From NCBI GenBank assembly GCA_045046905.1, contig JASFYU010000146.1, positions 1 through 18,011 of the forward strand: a stretch of DNA of 18,011 bases. The letters are read 5' to 3'. The notes beneath the pieces were generated by a model. The model had not been told where the DNA came from. It worked only from the letters and a program-made list of their open reading frames with translations, and searched no databases. The translations under genes and the position numbers were made by a program. Of this stretch, positions 13,864 to 18,011 are shown in pieces; position 1 is the first letter of the stretch; each line of letters starts with the position of its first letter. This DNA comes from JASFYU01 sp045046905 (GTDB lineage Bacteria > Bacteroidota > Bacteroidia > Flavobacteriales > Flavobacteriaceae).

Positions 13864-14479
13864 TATTCTAGAGGTTTTTCTGGGGCTTATTTTAGGAGCT
13901 ATTTTGATGTATTGGGGCTTTTCATTTTTTCGTAAAAAAAAGAGCAAAGCATTGACTACACATCAATCAATCGTATTGCTCGAAAAAATAAAAAGTGTTT
14001 GCAAGCTTATATCAGTAGAGGGTGAATTTGCTGAAATTTATAAGTATGAGAATACCAAAGAACGTTTTATGAGCCTTATAATTAGTAAGAAAAAGGCACT
14101 TATTGTCATTAGGGCGAAGGCGCAGATAGGTTATGATCTTAAAAAGGTATTAATGCATGCCGATAATGCGAAGAAGCGAATTGTTTTGACCAATTTTCCT
14201 GAACCTGAAGTCTTATCTATCGAGCCCGAGCTTGAATTTTATGATATTAAAAACGGACTATTCAACACCTTTACGCCTGATGACCTAACCAGTCTGAACC
14301 AAGAGGCCAAAAAGCATATAAAAGATAAAATTCCGGAAAGCGGTCTTATGGAAACCGCTAGAAAAGAGGCTTTGGAAGCCGTTCTATTGATTGAAAAAAT
14401 CGTGGAAACTATTGGTTGGAAATTAGATTATTCTGCCTTGGAACTAACGGAAAAACAAAAAGAATTACTAGAAAAATAA
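13856..14479 (+). CDS. DUF4230 family membrane-anchored protein
   Basis: A protein of 207 residues with one N-terminal membrane segment, LEVFLGLILGAILMYWGFSFF (5-25), followed by the basic RKKKSK, so most of the chain is expected on one side of the membrane. The soluble part starts HQSIVLLEKIKSVCKLISVEGEFAEIY, the common opening of DUF4230 proteins, with a mixed alpha-beta pattern to about residue 125. A charged helical tail (about 145-205) includes ETARKEALEAVLLIEKIVE. No function is known. The start overlaps DUF4260 by eight bases, which with the ATGA overlap upstream makes the trio look like a single transcript. The alternative start would be well inside the membrane segment, so ATG 13856 is preferred. 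Confidence 0.87.
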   Translation: MDDILEVFLGLILGAILMYWGFSFFRKKKSKALTTHQSIVLLEKIKSVCKLISVEGEFAEIYKYENTKERFMSLIISKKKALIVIRAKAQIGYDLKKVLMHADNAKKRIVLTNFPEPEVLSIEPELEFYDIKNGLFNTFTPDDLTSLNQEAKKHIKDKIPESGLMETARKEALEAVLLIEKIVETIGWKLDYSALELTEKQKELLEK

Positions 14480-14597
14480 GACAGAAAGGTAACCGTATAG
14501 CCGAGTGCTTTTTAGTCAAAATTGACTTCGGGTGAACAATTACATAGTAACTGAATTTAGTATCGCCGTTATCAATTACGGCCAAACAAAAGATAAA

Positions 14598-14927
14598 ATG
14601 AAAGAATTTGATTCTAATTATGCCCATGTCGTTTATTTTTGGCTGAACAAGCCTGATAGTAAAGAAGACTGCAAGGCCTTCGAAATTTCGCTGCAAAAAT
14701 TCTTGAATCATTCGAAGTATGCCAAGACCCAATTTATTGGTAAACCGCCAAGGGCCAGTCGTGATGTGGTCGACGGTTCATTTACCTATTCGCTGATTGT
14801 GACTTTTGAGTCGGCCGAGACACAACAGCAGTACCAGGATGAAGCAGCACACGAATTGTTTATCGAGGAATCGAGTAATTTATGGTCAAAGGTAATCGTG
14901 TATGATTCAAAAGGCATAAACAGCTAA
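14598..14927 (+). CDS. Dabb (stress-responsive alpha/beta barrel) domain protein
   Basis: A small ferredoxin-like fold protein of the Dabb family (PF07876), 109 residues from the start chosen here. The pattern HVVYFWLNKPDS near residue 9, KFLNHSKYAKTQFIGKPP, RDVVDGSFTYSLIVTFESAE and HELFIEESSNLWSKVIVYDS is characteristic. Members are usually dimers; a few have enzymatic roles, but most, including this type, are uncharacterised. The ATG at 14598 follows a purine-rich AAAAGATAAA and places the conserved start MKEFDSNYAHVVYFW correctly. A GTG at 14532 would add 22 residues unlike the family. The GNAT gene follows after seven bases, so the two are probably co-transcribed. Confidence 0.85.
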   Translation: MKEFDSNYAHVVYFWLNKPDSKEDCKAFEISLQKFLNHSKYAKTQFIGKPPRASRDVVDGSFTYSLIVTFESAETQQQYQDEAAHELFIEESSNLWSKVIVYDSKGINS

Positions 14928-14934
14928 GAGGGTC

Positions 14935-15462
14935 ATGGTTGTTTTTAGGGAGGCAAAAGCAGAGGATGCTGAAAAAATAGCACAAGTACATGTTGCTAAT
15001 TGGCAGTTGCACTATCGTGGAATCTTAGACGATTTTTATTTGGACCATCAGGCCTTGGCCGACCGCAGCAAAGTTTGGCAGAAAAGATTGCAGTATCCCG
15101 ACCCGAATATGCTCCTTATGCTTGCAGTGGATCTTGATCAGATCATTGGTTTTGGTTGCTTGTTTTTAGATGACGATTCGGAATATGGCGCGCTGCTTGA
15201 TAATTTGCATATGGCGAAAACCCATACCGGTATGGGGATCGGAAGCGCCTTAATGAAGGCATTGGCAGCCGAGATAATACAAAGGCAGGCTAGGCATGAT
15301 ATGTACCTATGGGTACTTAAAGAAAATAGGAGTGCAATTCGGTTTTATCAAAAACTAAACGGTCGAGAAAAAGAGCTGGCAATCGAAAAAGAACTCGGTA
15401 AGAATCCTATAGAAAAAGTAAGGTATTATTGGCCTGATGTGAGTACTTTGATGCTAGGGTAG
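14935..15462 (+). CDS. GNAT family N-acetyltransferase
   Basis: A 175-residue acetyl-CoA-dependent transferase. Motif order is normal: REAKAEDAEKIAQVHVANWQ at the start, IIGFGCLFLDDD in the central sheet, LLDNLHMAKTHTGMGIGSALM for the acetyl-CoA loop (TGMGIG matches the GxG part; the usual leading Gln or Arg is absent) and YLWVLKENRSAIRFYQKLNG for the last strand and helix. The N-terminal HVANWQLHYRGILDDFYLD resembles GNATs that act on small amines or antibiotics, but the substrate cannot be assigned. AAGAGG eight bases before the ATG at 14935 is a usable ribosome-binding site. It probably shares a transcript with the Dabb gene. A hairpin follows 17 bases after the stop. Confidence 0.9.
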   Translation: MVVFREAKAEDAEKIAQVHVANWQLHYRGILDDFYLDHQALADRSKVWQKRLQYPDPNMLLMLAVDLDQIIGFGCLFLDDDSEYGALLDNLHMAKTHTGMGIGSALMKALAAEIIQRQARHDMYLWVLKENRSAIRFYQKLNGREKELAIEKELGKNPIEKVRYYWPDVSTLMLG

Positions 15463-15479
15463 TTTGTAAGCTCACCCGT

Positions 15480-15496
15480 GCTGCCAGTGGGGCAGC
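15480..15496 (+). terminator. Hairpin after the GNAT gene
   Basis: GCTGCC (15480-15485) and GGCAGC (15491-15496) form a perfect 6-bp G+C-rich stem with the loop AGTGG, 17 bases after the GNAT stop. The following bases, GGAGGCTGTTTAAAAAATT, have only a short T-run at a distance, so termination is likely but not certain. Confidence 0.5.
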
Positions 15497-15525
15497 GGAG
15501 GCTGTTTAAAAAATTAATATCCGTA

Positions 15526-15588
15526 TTTGCGAGGTACGAAGCAAACTGTACGTTACAGGCAGTTAAGAAACAGATTACTTCACTTTGT
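15526..15588. repeat. Dispersed REP-like palindromic repeat, copy 2
   Basis: Second copy of the element at 7712-7774, matching it at 52 of 63 positions with no gap and at 24 of 25 in the first block. It contains GCGAGGTACGAAGCAAACTG and ends with ATTACTTCACTTTGT. This copy keeps a better right arm: CAGATTACTTC is close to the reverse complement of the left GAAGCAAACTG. It sits in a gene-free gap with two other structured elements. Confidence 0.75.
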
Positions 15589-15627
15589 GCCTATCTATGA
15601 TGGTCTGTTTAGGTAGCCCAATCAACG

Positions 15628-15721
15628 ACCTCGGTGCAAGCACGCGAGGTATGCCTTCGAATATATTGTTTTAAATTCAGATGCAAACATCCGGGGAATT
15701 AAACCCACTGCTGTGATTAAA
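15628..15721. repeat. Dispersed intergenic repeat, copy 2, with hairpin
   Basis: ACCTCG (15628-15633) pairs with CGAGGT (15645-15650), with GTGC/GCAC inside. After 48 bp comes TTAAACCCACTG and its continuation (15699-15721), which matches 12633-12655 at 20 of 23 positions. In copy 1 the two parts are only 9 bp apart, so copy 1 looks internally deleted. The right end lies directly before the start of the MmcQ/YjbR gene, which may have acquired its leader from the repeat. Confidence 0.55.
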
Positions 15722-15724
15722 AAG

Positions 15725-16087
15725 ATGAATATGAACATAGAAGAATTCAGAAACCATTGTTTAATAAAAAAAGGTATCACTGAAGAGTTTCCCTTTAATG
15801 CCGAGACTCTTGTATTCAAGGTTATGGGTAAAATGTTCGCCTTGGTGCCTTTGGAAAGGATTCCTTCTCAGGTCAATTTAAAATGCGACCCTGAACGTGC
15901 TATTGCCTTGCGTGAAGAATATGAGGGTGTAATTACGCCCGGCTATCATATGAGTAAAGTACACTGGAATACCCTTTTCTTGGAACACTTGCCGCCGAAA
16001 TTAGTCAATGAGCTGCTTGACCATTCCTATGATCTGGTAGTCTCCAAAATGACAAAAAAACTCAGGGCAGAACTAGAGGCCTTATAA
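15725..16087 (+). CDS. MmcQ/YjbR family protein
   Basis: A protein of 120 residues from the start chosen here, in the MmcQ/YjbR family (COG2315), small proteins with a fold related to DNA-binding double-wing domains. The pattern is complete: MNIEEFRNHCLIKKGITEEF, PFNAETLVFKVMGKMFALVP, VNLKCDPERAIALREEYEGV, PGYHMSKVHWNTL and DHSYDLVVSKMTKK. No biochemical function is firmly established. ATG at 15725 or 15731 is equally possible (MNMNIEEF or MNIEEF); a GTG at 15713 would lie in the repeat and is unlikely. The gene stands alone between the repeat-rich spacer and the MutS-like gene, which has its own promoter. Confidence 0.9.
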   Translation: MNMNIEEFRNHCLIKKGITEEFPFNAETLVFKVMGKMFALVPLERIPSQVNLKCDPERAIALREEYEGVITPGYHMSKVHWNTLFLEHLPPKLVNELLDHSYDLVVSKMTKKLRAELEAL

Positions 16088-16135
16088 GGGAAATAGACAG
16101 TCATTTGAACATAGTATTTCAAGGGGTAGAATCTC

Positions 16136-16143
16136 TATATTTG
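16136..16143 (+). promoter_or_regulatory. Predicted -7 box of the MutS-like gene
   Basis: TATATTTG fits the Bacteroidota -7 consensus TANNTTTG exactly and is followed by CTCTCCGC. It lies 23 bp before the ATG at 16167, giving a short leader of about 16 nt. The nearest TTTG upstream (16104-16107) is 28 bp away rather than about 19, so the -33 box is not convincing. Confidence 0.5.
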
Positions 16144-16166
16144 CTCTCCGCTATTAAAATTTATAA

Positions 16167-17942
16167 ATGCACGATTTATTATCTTTTTACCAAGGCCATA
16201 TTAAAAAGTACAGTACTCAATTGTCTCAGATCAAAAAGCAATTATTTGCCTCTAGTATGATTCGATTGGTGGTTTTTTGTTTGGCAACTTTAGGAATTTA
16301 TCTTGTTTTTGGCAGTACAAAATGGGTAGTCGCCATTCTACTTTTCACCATAGTACTATTCATTTTTCTTGTGTCTAGACATACAAATCTGCAGTACAAA
16401 CGAGATAAACTAGAGGCTCTGATTGGTATAAATGAAACTGAGGTCGAGGTGCTTAAACGTAAGTTTCATCATCTTCCGCAAGGAGAGGAATACAAGGATC
16501 CCTTGCATTATTTTAGTCAAGATATAGATTTGTTCGGTAAGGGCTCTTTTTATCAATATTGCAATCGAACGGCTCTGCTACAGGGTAGCGAAAAATTGGC
16601 GGGCTTGTTTACCGAAAATTCTATTGAAAATATTGGCGAGAAACAAAAGGCCATTCAGGAATTATCTAAAATACCAGAATGGCGACAGGAGTTTTCTGCC
16701 GTCGCCTCACTGACCAAGACCGCGGTGGGTACTGAGACAATTGTGAGGTGGTTAAAGAATTATCAGCCGTTTATTCCTCCTGCAATGAAGTATTTGCCAT
16801 TGGCATTTTCAATAGCTTCGCTAGGGGTCGGATTGCTGTATTTTTTAAACTTCTTGCCTGAATCAATATTGATTTATTGGCTCATCTTAGGATTAGGAAT
16901 TACAGGAATTTTCACTAAGAAAATCACCAAACTGGCTTCAGATACCACTAAAATTCAAAGTACGTTCGAACAATACAATAAACTGCTAACCATTATTGAA
17001 GAGACTGAATTCGAGTCGGTTCTTTTACGTAAAAAAAAGCAGGAGATTGTAAATGTACAGGGCAAGGCCTCTGAGATTTTACGAGAGTTCTCTAAATTGC
17101 TCAACAGCCTCGATCAAAATAATAATTTTATATATCTGATTTTTGGCAACGGATTTTTTCTTAGAGGATTGGCCACATGTCATCAAATCGAAAAATGGAT
17201 AAAAACCCACGGTGATATTGTAGAAAATTGGTTTAATGTTATTGCCTTTTTTGATGCGTACAACAGCCTGGGTAATTTTAGGTTTAATCACCCGCGATAT
17301 ACTTTTCCTACTTTGTCGGATCAAGGAGGAGCAGTTCTCGAATCGAAAAATGCCGGACACCCCTTACTGGATCCTGAAAAAAGTATTTTAAATAGTTTTC
17401 AGATAGCTGATGAGCAATTTTTTATCATCACCGGGGCGAATATGGCGGGCAAGAGCACATTTCTACGAACGGTGTCTTTACAAATTGTAATGGCAAATAT
17501 TGGGCTACCCGTTTGCGGGTCTCAAGTCGAATATTCACCTATAAAACTAATCACCAGCATGCGTACCACCGATTCGTTGACCGATGACGAATCGTATTTC
17601 TTTTCAGAATTAAAACGCTTAAAGTTTATCGTAGACGAGATTCACAAAGACCGCTATTTTATTGTTCTAGATGAAATTTTAAAGGGCACTAATAGCACTG
17701 ACAAGGCCAAAGGCTCCAGAAAATTTATAGAACGCTTGGTGAAATCAAAATCTACGGGGATTATTGCTACCCATGATCTGAGCCTCTGCGAGGTCGCCGA
17801 GGAACTACCTCAGATAAAAAACTATTATTTTGATGCTGAAATTATTGATGACGAGCTGCATTTTGACTATAAGTTCAAGAAAGGAATATGCCAAAATATG
17901 AATGCCTCATTCTTACTGAAAAAGATGGGAATAGTAGAATGA
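16167..17942 (+). CDS. MutS-family ATPase with membrane segments
   Basis: A 591-residue protein combining a MutS-type ATPase with an N-terminal membrane part. Hydrophobic stretches near residues 30-50, 52-70, 210-228 and 232-250 suggest four membrane helices in two hairpins. Helical linker regions between and after them resemble the MutS lever and clamp region (about 255-370). The C-terminal ATPase has Walker A GANMAGKSTFLR (423-434), the MutS signature region SMRTTDSLTDDESYFFSELKR (464-484), Walker B YFIVLDEILKGTNS (497-510) and the switch histidine in GIIATHD (His535). The N-terminal mismatch-reading domain of true MutS, with its Phe-x-Glu motif, is absent, and no Smr domain follows. It is therefore not a standard repair protein; role unknown. 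The ATG at 16167 follows a TATATTTG promoter. Confidence 0.9.
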   Translation: MHDLLSFYQGHIKKYSTQLSQIKKQLFASSMIRLVVFCLATLGIYLVFGSTKWVVAILLFTIVLFIFLVSRHTNLQYKRDKLEALIGINETEVEVLKRKFHHLPQGEEYKDPLHYFSQDIDLFGKGSFYQYCNRTALLQGSEKLAGLFTENSIENIGEKQKAIQELSKIPEWRQEFSAVASLTKTAVGTETIVRWLKNYQPFIPPAMKYLPLAFSIASLGVGLLYFLNFLPESILIYWLILGLGITGIFTKKITKLASDTTKIQSTFEQYNKLLTIIEETEFESVLLRKKKQEIVNVQGKASEILREFSKLLNSLDQNNNFIYLIFGNGFFLRGLATCHQIEKWIKTHGDIVENWFNVIAFFDAYNSLGNFRFNHPRYTFPTLSDQGGAVLESKNAGHPLLDPEKSILNSFQIADEQFFIITGANMAGKSTFLRTVSLQIVMANIGLPVCGSQVEYSPIKLITSMRTTDSLTDDESYFFSELKRLKFIVDEIHKDRYFIVLDEILKGTNSTDKAKGSRKFIERLVKSKSTGIIATHDLSLCEVAEELPQIKNYYFDAEIIDDELHFDYKFKKGICQNMNASFLLKKMGIVE

Positions 17943-18011
17943 TTTTACTTTAGAAAATACAAGACATGAAAGGACTTCGAACTCAGGTTGTAAAGTAGGT
18001 GATATTGAAGA
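17943..18011. other. Gene-free end of window
   Basis: After the MutS-like stop there are 69 bases. An ATG at 17966 opens only nine further codons before TAG. No terminator hairpin is evident before the window ends. Confidence 0.5.

Noticed and set aside
14515..14526. GTCAA-AA-TTGAC inverted repeat as an operator or terminator
   Set aside because: Five-base A+T-rich arms with a 2-base centre are too weak to call.
14532..14597. GTG start adding 22 residues to the Dabb protein
   Set aside because: The extra residues are not part of the domain, and the ATG at 14598 has a purine-rich leader.
17966..17995. Short frame MKGLRTQVVK at the window end
   Set aside because: It stops after ten codons and has no supporting context.

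Overview
The window looks like a piece of chromosome from a marine-type Flavobacteriia (phylum Bacteroidota). Three things point there: moderately low G+C coding sequence, promoters of the TANNTTTG type with weak or no Shine-Dalgarno sites, and gene families typical of that group (long-form urocanase, DUF4260, DUF4230, a membrane-bound MutS homologue, Dabb and MmcQ/YjbR proteins). No genus can be named from the sequence alone.

Layout. (1) 1-5384: a histidine-utilisation cluster on the minus strand, transcribed hutH, hutI, hutU. It covers histidine to urocanate to imidazolonepropionate to formiminoglutamate; the enzyme that removes the formimino group is not in the window. (2) 5639-6526: a divergent LysR-type regulator, the obvious candidate to control hut. 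(3) 6588-7670: a small YdjA-like nitroreductase converging on a DUF456 membrane protein, with both stop codons inside one shared hairpin. (4) About 7671-9725: an A+T-rich accessory stretch with a dispersed palindromic repeat, a short IS-transposase relic, a truncated secreted-protein start, a DUF6364/PIN toxin-antitoxin pair with palindromic upstream DNA, and an unrecognised startless open stretch. (5) 9726-12585: a TonB-C-like lipoprotein, ruvC, a four-helix-bundle (S23/IVS-type) gene enclosed by inverted heptanucleotide arrays, and hemW. (6) 12755-14479: a tightly packed trio, cyclase-family hydrolase, DUF4260 and DUF4230. (7) 14598-17942: Dabb-domain protein, GNAT acetyltransferase, MmcQ/YjbR protein and a MutS-family ATPase with membrane segments.

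The most interesting structure is 10965-11452. The four-helix-bundle gene sits between two arrays of a 7-bp repeat in opposite orientation (23 of 28 positions match over one register). Outside them lie two copies of TGAACAA, one of which contains the ruvC stop codon. This is the layout of a very small insertion. Similar short-period repeats occur before ruvC (period 7) and between hutH and hutI (period 8). Two other dispersed repeat families each have two recognisable copies in the window, and a 250-bp spacer at 15463-15712 holds both plus a hairpin. Other points of note are an 11-bp perfect inverted repeat around the predicted nitroreductase promoter and a urocanase of the long, eukaryote-like form.

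Limits: all identifications come from reading the proteins and DNA by eye. No database search, HMM, folding or codon statistics were run, and family motifs are quoted from memory.
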